Of a stretch of 64,000 nt of DNA, positions 54,952 to 63,196 are shown piece by piece; position 1 is the stretch's first letter; each line of letters begins with the position of its first letter. The notes below the pieces were generated by a model. It had not been told where the DNA came from. It saw only the letters and a list, made by a program, of their open reading frames with translations, and ran no database searches. The translations under genes were made by a program, and so were the position numbers. The DNA is taken from the NCBI GenBank assembly GCA_913019905.1, contig CAJVZD010000005.1, forward strand, positions 62,001 through 126,000, given 5' to 3'. Origin of the DNA: an uncultured Cellvibrionales bacterium (GTDB lineage Bacteria > Pseudomonadota > Gammaproteobacteria > Pseudomonadales > Dasaniaceae).

Positions 54952-55773
54952 TTATAGTGCCGCCCTATTGTAAAAATCGGACCTGAAGCGTTTCGAAAAA
55001 GAATGAGGGTTCAATAAAAGGCGCCGTTTATACTCATTCAGTAAATGAGCTTGATCGAAATATCCGAGATCAATCGCTGTTCTTAAGGAGTTATTAGGGT
55101 GTTTGAGTAGATTTTTACATGCGCTTTGAATGCGTATTATTTGTGTAAAGGTCTTGGTGCTCAGCCCAACATGCTGCTTGAAAAGGCGGTTAAGATGGCG
55201 ACTACTTAAATCTACTTTGGCTGCCAAGGTCGCAATGTCGATGTTGCCAAAGCTGCGATAAATGATGTCCAAAGCGTGATCGAATGGATTTGAACTGGAC
55301 GTGATGATGGCGCCGCTTATGTGCTTTAAAATCCATTGTTCACAACATTTGACTCGGTGTTGGAAGCTATCCTGTCGATAGACCTCATCATGTAATTGGG
55401 AAAAATGTTTACATGGGAGAAAATGGCTGTCGACCAATTGATCGCTAATTTCGGACAGGTCCAGAGAAAATAAGTGGCGCAGTGCGCCCGGATAAAAGCG
55501 AATGCCAAAATAAAAACCCGGCTGTGGGATTTGCATATCTCGTGACCGCGAATACGCACCACCGATGGTAGAACCATCTGGGTTAATGAAAACGGCCTGA
55601 GTTCCATCGGGAATAATCGGGTAGGGGGTCGCTTTACTCGTCTGTATTTGTAGGTAGGAGTGAACAATCCCGGTTAAATTGCCGCTCGCGAGCTGTTGCT
55701 GCGCCGACAATTCGAAGCGTTGTTGTCCGGCGTCTTCCAGTAGGGGTTGAAATGGTTGATAGGGTTTCTTCAA
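54952..55773 (-). CDS. AraC-family transcriptional regulator
   Basis: 273 residues. N-terminal sensor-like part (1-160) with YPIIPDGTQAVFINPDGS and PGFYFGIRFYPGALRHLFSL. C-terminal DNA-binding domain (about 170-265) with IDIATLAAKVDLSSRHLNRL and FTQIIRIQSACKNLLKHPNN, then RTAIDLGYFDQAHLLNEYKR. Start is TTG at 55773 with GAGAG upstream. It reads into fabA and may control or be co-expressed with it (inference). Confidence 0.85.
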   Translation of the reverse strand: MKKPYQPFQPLLEDAGQQRFELSAQQQLASGNLTGIVHSYLQIQTSKATPYPIIPDGTQAVFINPDGSTIGGAYSRSRDMQIPQPGFYFGIRFYPGALRHLFSLDLSEISDQLVDSHFLPCKHFSQLHDEVYRQDSFQHRVKCCEQWILKHISGAIITSSSNPFDHALDIIYRSFGNIDIATLAAKVDLSSRHLNRLFKQHVGLSTKTFTQIIRIQSACKNLLKHPNNSLRTAIDLGYFDQAHLLNEYKRRLLLNPHSFSKRFRSDFYNRAAL

Positions 55774-55816
55774 TGCGCTCTCTCTTTTATCGGCAGAACC
55801 AAGGCCACCTTTCCAA

Positions 55817-55864
55817 CATTGACTCCAGCATTGACTCCAGCATTGACTCCAACATTGTTACTGC
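55817..55864. repeat. 12-bp tandem repeat, 4 units
   Basis: cattgactccag, cattgactccag, cattgactccaa and cattgttactgc in strict 12-base register, 44 bases upstream of the AraC start. The preceding bases aacattg recall the cores of the arrays at 21.5 and 25.5 kb. Confidence 0.85.
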
Positions 55865-55959
55865 CGCATCGACGTCGGATCTTGTTTATGCACAACGGCA
55901 TTAAAGTGTCGAGTCGGTTACTTGATTCTACGAGCATGACTGCAGGTGGCGACGTGCCT

Positions 55960-56949
55960 CTACAAGGCACTGTTGAGCACTCTCTCTACGAGCGCTGCTC
56001 CGACCCATGATCCGAGTCCAAGTAATAAGTAGAAGGAAAATCGTGACAGGCTACCCATATCGAAAGGCCATTCTGGAACGCGTTCAACTCTAGCTTCCAA
56101 TGCTAACAAAGGCACCACATTTTCGGCAAGTTCTCCAGAATTCGAGAATAGTTTGTCTCTGTTCACTCCAATCTGTTCTCTAATTATTGCAAGCTCTTCA
56201 GCTTTACGGTGTTGAATACGTTTATGAATACCGCGCATCGGCAATATCAGCCCCATTACCGTTAATACCAACATTATTGTCATAAAAACGACCGCGCCAA
56301 TGATTGCGACTCCCGGACGAACGGCGAGATGACCGGTAATAGACATCAATATGACAATTAACAGCGTGTTCTTGATTCCATGCTGCGCAAAGGGTTTGTA
56401 GGCGTCGATATCCAGTAGATTGAGCTTCGGTAGAAGCTTCGCGATTTTCTCCAGCTGTAACGCGCTCCAAATGAGCTCGTAGGACAAGCGCCCCATCCAC
56501 CAGCCGGCCGGCATACTGGCCGATATCACAACAAACGTATTGAAAGACCATTCCCACGGTCGGAAAAAAAGATTGTTTGGATCTGGCAAAATGTGGAATA
56601 AAGTAATGAAAGCGCAGCAGCCAATGATACCCGCAGAAACCAAAGCGCTTTCTTTCGGTACCGGTGCTTTACTGTGCATTCCGAAGCGCTCATTTAACTC
56701 TACAATACGCTCGCTGCTCCATTTGCGCAGATACCAATGAGCGACCGGTAGATACCCAATGAAAATCATGACCGTCAAGCTCGCGCGTAGTTCGATCGAT
56801 GAATTGTCCCCATTGAGAGTCTGATCAACTAATCCCGCTTTGAGGGCGATCACGAAATAGCTAGAAAAGCATACGAGGGAAACGACTATTCCCGTTACAT
56901 ACGCAGGAACAGGAATTCTTTCTATTAGACTGTGTGAAAAAGGTTTCAA
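55960..56949 (-). CDS. Uncharacterised multi-spanning membrane protein
   Basis: 329 residues, not recognised. Hydrophobic segments at about 18-36, 55-75, 103-120, 135-155, 195-212, 215-240 and 305-322 suggest about six to seven helices. A helical, probably cytosolic stretch (RIQHRKAEELAIIREQIGVN) lies at about 243-262. Start is TTG at 56949 with GAGAG upstream. Divergent from the NudL gene, with a 14-bp tandem array in the gap. Confidence 0.55.
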   Translation of the reverse strand: MKPFSHSLIERIPVPAYVTGIVVSLVCFSSYFVIALKAGLVDQTLNGDNSSIELRASLTVMIFIGYLPVAHWYLRKWSSERIVELNERFGMHSKAPVPKESALVSAGIIGCCAFITLFHILPDPNNLFFRPWEWSFNTFVVISASMPAGWWMGRLSYELIWSALQLEKIAKLLPKLNLLDIDAYKPFAQHGIKNTLLIVILMSITGHLAVRPGVAIIGAVVFMTIMLVLTVMGLILPMRGIHKRIQHRKAEELAIIREQIGVNRDKLFSNSGELAENVVPLLALEARVERVPEWPFDMGSLSRFSFYLLLGLGSWVGAALVERVLNSAL

Positions 56950-56966
56950 TGGCTGCTCTCAACATA

Positions 56967-57022
56967 ATTATTGTTTGCACATTATTACTTGCGCATTGTT
57001 ACTTGCACATTATAGTCTGTTC
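56967..57022. repeat. 14-bp tandem repeat, 4 units
   Basis: attattgtttgcac, attattacttgcgc, attgttacttgcac and attatagtctgttc in a 14-base register, between two divergent genes. The first unit lies 18 bases from the membrane protein start. Confidence 0.8.
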
Positions 57023-57105
57023 GCGGATAAAATACCGACTGCTGAAAGCACCTGCCATAGACTATTGATTTCATCGCTGGCTTACGGTTAGTCTGTTCAA
57101 CGACA

Positions 57106-57846
57106 ATGGGTATCTTTAATTCAATTGAGAAGTATTTACATTTTATGCAACGTTTACCCTCGGCTTTTTTACACCCAACCATCGATATTTCAGAAAAGCT
57201 TCTTATCGAGCATTTTCTATCCGAGTACGCCTTAACACGTGCTCCACTGCGCAATCCGCATTTGGAAAATCCGGTTAGCGATGACGTGAAAGCTTCTGCG
57301 TCGCCATCGGCAGTGTTAATCGTGTTCGTACAAGAGGATGATGAACTTAAAGTGTTGGTAACCAAACGGAGCGCTAATATTCGCTTTGGAGGCCACATTT
57401 GTTTTCCTGGCGGAAAGGTTGATGGTAGTGATCAGGACAAGATTCAAACAGCGTTGCGCGAGGCGCAGGAAGAGATAGGTCTAGAGCCCGAGAGAGTCAC
57501 CATACTTGGCAGTCTTGGAGAATACTTTACCCAAACAGCTTTTCGTATCACTCCAGTCGTGGGCATTGTTCAACAACCATTCTCGGTAAAGAACGATTTA
57601 ACGCCCAGTGATGGTGAGGTCGCGGAAATATATACCTTACCGGCAAAGCTCATTTTTTCAAGTAACGCTTACGATTTACATAAATTTAACCACGGGCCAC
57701 GACATATTCGCGGTCACTATTCCTTAAGTTATGAGGATGCAGATACATCCTTTCGCGTTTCAGGGCCAACCGTATCGATGCTGATGGGATTATATGAAGA
57801 CTTGTTGAAATCCCGCGGAATGTTAGATTTGAGCGATCAGGGCTAA
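57106..57846 (+). CDS. Nudix hydrolase, CoA pyrophosphatase (NudL) type
   Basis: 246 residues. LKVLVTKRSANIRFGGHICF and PGGKVDGSDQDKIQTALREA, then QEEIGLEPERVTILGSLGEY, match the NudL signature (the R-S-x-x-x-R-x-H-x-G part and REAxEEIGL core). It should hydrolyse CoA and derivatives. Long N-terminal helix region (1-60). The ATG has no clear ribosome site. The next gene starts four bases after the stop, so they are co-transcribed. Confidence 0.83.
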   Translation: MGIFNSIEKYLHFMQRLPSAFLHPTIDISEKLLIEHFLSEYALTRAPLRNPHLENPVSDDVKASASPSAVLIVFVQEDDELKVLVTKRSANIRFGGHICFPGGKVDGSDQDKIQTALREAQEEIGLEPERVTILGSLGEYFTQTAFRITPVVGIVQQPFSVKNDLTPSDGEVAEIYTLPAKLIFSSNAYDLHKFNHGPRHIRGHYSLSYEDADTSFRVSGPTVSMLMGLYEDLLKSRGMLDLSDQG

Positions 57847-57850
57847 GGCG

Positions 57851-58840
57851 ATGCAAGAGTTTGTTCCTCCTCGTTTATTGAGAAATGCACACGTTCAGTC
57901 AATATTGTCCAGCACCGTTCCGCGCAAATGGTTTGTCAATCGAAATGCCAAAGGACTTTTGCAGTCCTCAAAAAGTCACCTTATCGATTGCGGCGACGGA
58001 GTGCGCCTGCAGGGCGAGTATGCCCATCAGCCAGATAATGACAAAGGTCTGGTCATCCTTATTCACGGCTGGGAAGGTAGCGCTAATTCCTCGTATATCG
58101 TCTCGAGTGCGAGTGAGCTGTTTAATGCCGGCTTCAACATATTCAGGCTTAATCTGCGAGACCATGGCGATACCCATCATCTAAATGAAGAGTTGTTTAA
58201 TAGTGTTCGCTTAGACGAAGTGGTAAATGCGGTGGTGGCTATTTGTAAACAGTTCGAAAACCCCCGATTCTATCTGGCGGGTTTTTCTCTGGGCGGAAAC
58301 TTTGCCCTGCGGGTGGCTACAAAGCTTTTACACAATGAAATCCTACTGGAAAAGGTCGTGGCTATTTGTCCGCTATTGGACCCGGTAAAGACCATGTCTA
58401 GTCTAGAGCAGGGTCTACCTGTTTATCACAATTATTTTCAAATGAAATGGAATCGATCATTGCGAAAAAAGCTACTGCATTTTCCCGAGTTAGATTACGG
58501 GTCGCAATTAGCGAAACTGAAAACGCTTAATACCATGAACGCGTTTTTCGTGCCTCGGTTTACGCCCTTTAGCGACCCAAATTCCTATTTATCTGCCTAT
58601 GCCATTACCGGCGACGTTTTGCAGGATATTTGTATCCCCAGCCATATTGTTAGTGCGGAAGACGACCCCGTAGTTTTATCTGAAGATTTGGATTCTTTGG
58701 CAACTAATCCTTTGCTAAGCCTCGAACTTACCCGTTATGGCGGGCATTGCGGGTTTTTGCAAAACTACCGTTTACATAGTTGGGTAGATCAGCGCTTAAT
58801 CGCTCTATTTACTCACAGTGAAAAGAAGTCAAGTGAATAG
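57851..58840 (+). CDS. Alpha/beta hydrolase of the YheT family
   Basis: 329 residues. Opening FVPPRLLRNAHVQSILSST is the YheT-type N-terminus. Oxyanion motif LIHGWEGS, nucleophile elbow AGFSLGGNFALR (Ser at about 147), acid probably in SAEDDPVV, and His in RYGGHCGFLQ. Cytosolic esterase or hydrolase of unknown substrate. AAGG precedes the ATG, immediately behind the Nudix gene. Confidence 0.87.
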   Translation: MQEFVPPRLLRNAHVQSILSSTVPRKWFVNRNAKGLLQSSKSHLIDCGDGVRLQGEYAHQPDNDKGLVILIHGWEGSANSSYIVSSASELFNAGFNIFRLNLRDHGDTHHLNEELFNSVRLDEVVNAVVAICKQFENPRFYLAGFSLGGNFALRVATKLLHNEILLEKVVAICPLLDPVKTMSSLEQGLPVYHNYFQMKWNRSLRKKLLHFPELDYGSQLAKLKTLNTMNAFFVPRFTPFSDPNSYLSAYAITGDVLQDICIPSHIVSAEDDPVVLSEDLDSLATNPLLSLELTRYGGHCGFLQNYRLHSWVDQRLIALFTHSEKKSSE

Positions 58841-59067
58841 GTATGACGTCGCTGGTTTATTGACCGGTTTTTTGTCGGTTTTAATTCGATTACATGGTGG
58901 CATTGAACCCAATGCCTGTAACATTGTGTTATAAAGGAATGATTCGTCGCTTGATTTATCTTTGCTGTTTTATCCGTAGTGTTTTATAAGTGGCGTTTCA
59001 TAAGTAACGGTTTACCAAAAGCGTTTTTTCACTGCCAAACAACTATAATAAAAAGGTAGGATTATTT

Positions 59068-59592
59068 ATGTTATGGCTTTTTGACTGGCTACAGTCGCAT
59101 TATCTTGATATTAAGTTCTTACATGTTATTTCCGTCGCGATGTGGTCGTTCAGCACTGCTGTCGCGTACCGGGATTATATTGTTCCTACCTTTTTGGCCG
59201 TGGAAAAGTATCCCGATGATAAAGAGAGGCTGGCTCGACGGAATTGGGCGATGGAGCGATTCGACAAAGGTGCAGTGCTGGAACATATTGCGTTCCCAAT
59301 CGTTCTAATAACAGGCGCTTTGATGTTTTGGACCGGAGGGTGGTCGCTTGCCTCATGGAGTTGGTTTGCGGCAAAAATGCTGATTGTCGCCGGGATTTTT
59401 CTGCCGATAGAAATTGTTGACTATTACATCTCTCATTTCGGCGGCAATAAAGAGAAGATTCGATTGTCAGGCAACATGGAACGCTATGCGTCTATGATGC
59501 AATTTCATTGGTTGTTCTTCCGTATAACCGCCGTCTTTATTGTACTATTTATTCCGCTATCTTATTATCTGGCGATTACTAAACCGTTTTAG
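59068..59592 (+). CDS. Four-helix membrane protein (DUF2269-like)
   Basis: 174 residues with four hydrophobic segments (about 15-34, 75-92, 100-120 and 145-170). IKFLHVISVAMWSFSTAVAY recalls the K-F-x-H-x-x-S-x-x-x-W motif of DUF2269/CopD/HemJ-like membrane proteins, whose His can bind haem or metal; the match is by motif only. AGGTAGGA precedes the ATG. Monocistronic. Confidence 0.6.
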   Translation: MLWLFDWLQSHYLDIKFLHVISVAMWSFSTAVAYRDYIVPTFLAVEKYPDDKERLARRNWAMERFDKGAVLEHIAFPIVLITGALMFWTGGWSLASWSWFAAKMLIVAGIFLPIEIVDYYISHFGGNKEKIRLSGNMERYASMMQFHWLFFRITAVFIVLFIPLSYYLAITKPF

Positions 59593-59842
59593 AGTTCGCT
59601 TCGGACCACGGGTAACATTGTGCGCGATGACAATGTTGTGCGATGGGTCAATAAACACTTCTGAGTAAACTGGTCAGATTTTGTTTTTTCTTTTCATCCG
59701 CATTAATCTCTGTTTTTTTGAGCTTGATATCAGTCTGGTTTTATTTCGAATAACTCTCTATTATACGTGGTCTACAATCAATTAACGATAGCGCGCGAGT
59801 GCTGGTCGTTATCCTATATAACAAAATTAAACGGGCATCTCA

Positions 59843-60607
59843 ATGAGTGAAACAAAGAAAGTGGCTATTGTTACAGGTTCCTCTTCCGGAGTGGGTGCTG
59901 CTACAGTCAAGTTGCTTTCCAGCAAAGGCTGGAACGTTGTCATCAATTATTCGAGTAGTGCGGACGCCGCAGAAAAGGTTGCCCAAGATTGTAGAGATTT
60001 AGGCGCTGACACACTCATTTGTCAGGCCAACGTAGCAGACGACGATGCCTGTCAATCAATGGCCGCCCAAACCGTTGACAAATGGGGACGGATCGATGCG
60101 CTAGTCAACAACGCCGGAACTACAAAGTTTGCTCCTCATCATCTACTGGACGGCCTGGATAAAGACGACTTCTTTCATCTCTATGGTGTTAATGTTGTGG
60201 GTCCGTATCAAATGGTAAGAGCCTGTGAAACGGCTTTGCGTGCGAGTGGAAATGCCTCGGTAGTTAATGTCGCCTCTATCGCCGGAATCAGAGGCATTGG
60301 TAGTTCAGTCGCCTATGCGGCCTCAAAAGGCGCTTTGTTGACGATGACGCAATCGTTAGCTCGTGTTATGGGGCCTGAGATCCGGGTCAATGCCGTCTGT
60401 CCTGGTTTTATTCAGGGAGAGTGGTTAGAGCAAGGCATTGGCGCTGAAAATTATCAAAAAATTAAGACTAGCCTCGAAAATTCAGCGCCTTTAAAAGTGA
60501 CTTGTACGGGGGAGAGCGTTGCCGAATCGATTGTCAACTTTATAGAGGGGCATTCAGTGGTAACAGGGCAACATATCATTCTCGATGGTGGGCAGTATTT
60601 GATGTAA
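59843..60607 (+). CDS. Short-chain dehydrogenase/reductase, FabG-like (SDR6)
   Basis: 254 residues. TGSSSGVGAATVKLLSSKGW, NYSSSADAAEKVAQ (NADP type), ALVNNAGTTKF, VVNVASIAGIRGIGSSVAYA with catalytic S and Y, and HIILDGGQYLM at the end. It would reduce a ketone or 3-oxoacyl substrate. It lies apart from the SDR cluster at 27-43 kb and has no operon partner apart from the small gene after it. Confidence 0.87.
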   Translation: MSETKKVAIVTGSSSGVGAATVKLLSSKGWNVVINYSSSADAAEKVAQDCRDLGADTLICQANVADDDACQSMAAQTVDKWGRIDALVNNAGTTKFAPHHLLDGLDKDDFFHLYGVNVVGPYQMVRACETALRASGNASVVNVASIAGIRGIGSSVAYAASKGALLTMTQSLARVMGPEIRVNAVCPGFIQGEWLEQGIGAENYQKIKTSLENSAPLKVTCTGESVAESIVNFIEGHSVVTGQHIILDGGQYLM

Positions 60608-60688
60608 AAAGAGGGCCAGGTAAATCGAATTATATTGCTGGCTCTGTTAAATCCGAATCACTGATCGATAGACTTTTTGCTGGCGTTT

Positions 60689-60880
60689 ATGAATACACTT
60701 GAAACAAAAAAGGTTGAGTGCCCCTATTGTGGCGAAACGATAGAGGTTCAAATCGATTGTTCGATACCACAACAAGATTACATCGAGGATTGCCAGGTAT
60801 GTTGTCGACCGATCAACTTTGATGTCGTTATCGATCACGGTGGCGATATTTTTGTTACCATTTCGAATGAAAACGAATAG
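60689..60880 (+). CDS. CPXCG-motif cysteine-rich small protein
   Basis: 63 residues. VECPYCGETIEV and DCQVCCRPINFDV hold two CxxC pairs that should bind one zinc. This is a widespread small family of unknown role. ATG at 60689 is the chosen start; a TTG at 60677 is in frame. It follows SDR6 by about 80 bases. The gene-free stretch after it (60881-61188) contains degenerate agttcac repeats near 60955-60987 and nothing else. Confidence 0.8.
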   Translation: MNTLETKKVECPYCGETIEVQIDCSIPQQDYIEDCQVCCRPINFDVVIDHGGDIFVTISNENE

Positions 60881-61188
60881 TAAAATATTTTCGTTAAACT
60901 GGCCAATCGCGAAAACCAGTGATCATTTATCGAATGTCGTTATTTCAAGTCCTTAGTTCACGAGTCTAGTTCACCTCCCGAGTTCACTTAGTGCTGTGGG
61001 GGTGGCTAATTTCCAGTCTCCATTTCCTACCCCGCATTACCGTTTTATACCACTCCATACCACTTCGTCGCACCTCGGTTTACAGGCTGTGAACTTTGCG
61101 TATTATGAGTCGTAACAAACACTTCAACCGATTAAATGAGACAGCCCCAAAGGCATTTCAAACTATTCTACCTAAAGGAATTCGAGCC

Positions 61189-61611
61189 ATGCGCAAACTA
61201 CTCACTCTGGGTCTTCTAATGATCGCGGTATCCGTACCAACAGTAAATGCTGAAACGCTAACCGTCATTATTGAAAACGTCAAAACCAACGGTGGCCACA
61301 TAATGTTACGTGTTCTGGCCGGACAGCAAGAATTTAAGGGCGATGAAGAAGCGATTACGTCGATCAAACAACGGGCAATTGCCGGTAAAGTGTCTTTTAC
61401 GATCTCCAATTTACCCGCTGGAGAGTACGGCGTTCAAATCATGCATGATAGTAATAGTAACGGTAAGCTTGATAGTAATTTGGTTGGCATGCCAACCGAA
61501 CCCTGGGCCTTTTCAAATAATGCAGCAGGTAATTTTGGACCACCAAAATGGGATGATGTGAAGTTTGATTTGAGCGGAACAATAACTCAAAGCATTAGTT
61601 TTAATCACTGA
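61189..61611 (+). CDS. Exported DUF2141-domain protein
   Basis: 140 residues. Signal peptide LLTLGLLMIAVSVPTVNA, then TLTVIIENVKTNGGHIMLRV and ISNLPAGEYGVQIMHDSNSN, where the Asp-rich turn DSNSNGKLD is typical of DUF2141 and looks like a calcium loop. The frame opens at 61096, but ATG at 61189 follows AAAGGA by eight bases and begins the signal peptide. It is 49 bases before the carotenoid oxygenase gene, in the same direction, as often seen for this pair (family recollection). Confidence 0.82.
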   Translation: MRKLLTLGLLMIAVSVPTVNAETLTVIIENVKTNGGHIMLRVLAGQQEFKGDEEAITSIKQRAIAGKVSFTISNLPAGEYGVQIMHDSNSNGKLDSNLVGMPTEPWAFSNNAAGNFGPPKWDDVKFDLSGTITQSISFNH

Positions 61612-61660
61612 GCATCGTTTACATTATCGAACATTGGTTTACATTACCGAAGGAATAATC

Positions 61661-63196
61661 ATGTCGCTTAACCGCCGTCGTTTTATCGCTGCCAGTGCTG
61701 CTAGTGCTGCAATGAGTGTCTTACCTCTTTCAGCGCTGGGAAACGTGTTGTCAGAAGATAATAATCTGTCATGGCTTAAACGCTTTCATGACGCGAAGAC
61801 CAAAAAGCCGTGGCTTAGCGCTTATCAATCTGTTTCCAGCGATTCATTCAGTAGTCAAGCTCAAATAGAAGGGAAGTGGCCCCAGGACCTAACGGGAACA
61901 CTTTATCGCAATGGTCCGGCCAGGCACGAAATAGGTGATTTTCGCTACCAGCACTGGTTTGACGGCGACGGCATGTTACAGGCTTTTCGAATGACATCCA
62001 AAGGCGTTTTCCATCAGGGAAAAATGATTCAAACACAAAAATATCTGGCAGAAAACGCAGCGGGAAGAGCGCTTTATCCAGGGTTCGGAACCGTGCCGCC
62101 CAATCCAGCTCCAGTCACTAGCGCGGATTTGGTGAACGTCGGAAATATCAGTGTATTGCCCCATAATGGTAAGTTACTGGCGCTTTGGGAGGCGGGGTCA
62201 CCGTGGGACATGGACCCGGAAACTCTAGAAACTAAGGGGCTGCACAGTTTTTCTGCGGAAACCAAAGGTGTCCCGTTTTCGGCTCATCCAAGAGTCGAGA
62301 ACGATGGAACACTATGGAATTTCGGTTATGCTTCCTCAGCCAATTTGATCGTGCTTTGGCATATAGATAAGAATGGTAAGCCTGTAAAGGTAGGAACGAT
62401 TCCCTGCGATCCTATGAGCATGCCGCATGATTTTATTGTGACCTCAAAACACATTGTTTTGATGATGCCCCCACTCAATTACAAGCGCGAACATGCGTCG
62501 TCGTTTCTCGATGCGCATCATTGGCAGGAAAACCAGGCAACCAGAGTCTTGGTGGTAGACAAAAATGATTTTAGCCAGTACAAATGGCTAGAGCTACCGA
62601 GCCAGTGGGTATTCCATTTTGGCAATGGCTGGGAAGACGCTAGCGGTGTGATTCGTTTTGATGGCGCTCGAAGTGAAGACCCGATGATTATGATAAGCAG
62701 TTTTCGAGACATCATGAAAGGCGAGGTTAGTGAAAGCAGTCACTCGCGCCACCACCAGTATCGGATCGACACTAAAAGCTGGACTATAAGCGAAGAACCA
62801 CTATTTGCCGCCCATATTCAAACAGAGTTTCCAGCCATCGATCCTCGAGTTAGCTGTGTACGGAACAGGCGACTGGTTATGATGTCGAACAACGATAAGA
62901 CGCCTGCTGTGCATCCAAACCTCAATGAAGTCTGTAGCTTTGACCTGGAATCGGGGCTAAGGGATGCGTACCGCTACCCCGATAGCCAAATGCCAGAGGA
63001 ACATTTGTTTGTTGCCAAGCCGGGAAGCGCTCTTGAGTCGCAAGGATGGGTTGTTGGTACCGCCCATGACTGGCAAAAACAGACTACACTACTTAATGTT
63101 TTTGACGTCGAGGCTGTTTCTGCAGGGCCAATCGCGACCGCTACATTACCCTATGCGCTGCCATTAGGTTTACATGGAAAATTTGTTGCAAGTTAA
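61661..63196 (+). CDS. Carotenoid oxygenase-family protein with Tat signal
   Basis: 511 residues. Tat-like N-terminus MSLNRRRFIAASAASA, so exported folded. The four iron-binding His are visible as H209 (SAHPRVEND), H256 (SMPHDFIV), H319 (WVFHFGNGW) and H505 (LGLHGKF). The start LYRNGPARHEIG and HWFDGDGMLQAFRM are typical for carotenoid cleavage or lignostilbene dioxygenases. GAAGGA precedes ATG at 61661. The next gene overlaps its end by 23 bases. Substrate unknown. Confidence 0.87.
   Translation: MSLNRRRFIAASAASAAMSVLPLSALGNVLSEDNNLSWLKRFHDAKTKKPWLSAYQSVSSDSFSSQAQIEGKWPQDLTGTLYRNGPARHEIGDFRYQHWFDGDGMLQAFRMTSKGVFHQGKMIQTQKYLAENAAGRALYPGFGTVPPNPAPVTSADLVNVGNISVLPHNGKLLALWEAGSPWDMDPETLETKGLHSFSAETKGVPFSAHPRVENDGTLWNFGYASSANLIVLWHIDKNGKPVKVGTIPCDPMSMPHDFIVTSKHIVLMMPPLNYKREHASSFLDAHHWQENQATRVLVVDKNDFSQYKWLELPSQWVFHFGNGWEDASGVIRFDGARSEDPMIMISSFRDIMKGEVSESSHSRHHQYRIDTKSWTISEEPLFAAHIQTEFPAIDPRVSCVRNRRLVMMSNNDKTPAVHPNLNEVCSFDLESGLRDAYRYPDSQMPEEHLFVAKPGSALESQGWVVGTAHDWQKQTTLLNVFDVEAVSAGPIATATLPYALPLGLHGKFVAS

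Noticed and set aside
55770-55970. Minus-strand frame with a VNAG-type repeat
   Set aside because: Translation of the 12-bp array; not a gene.
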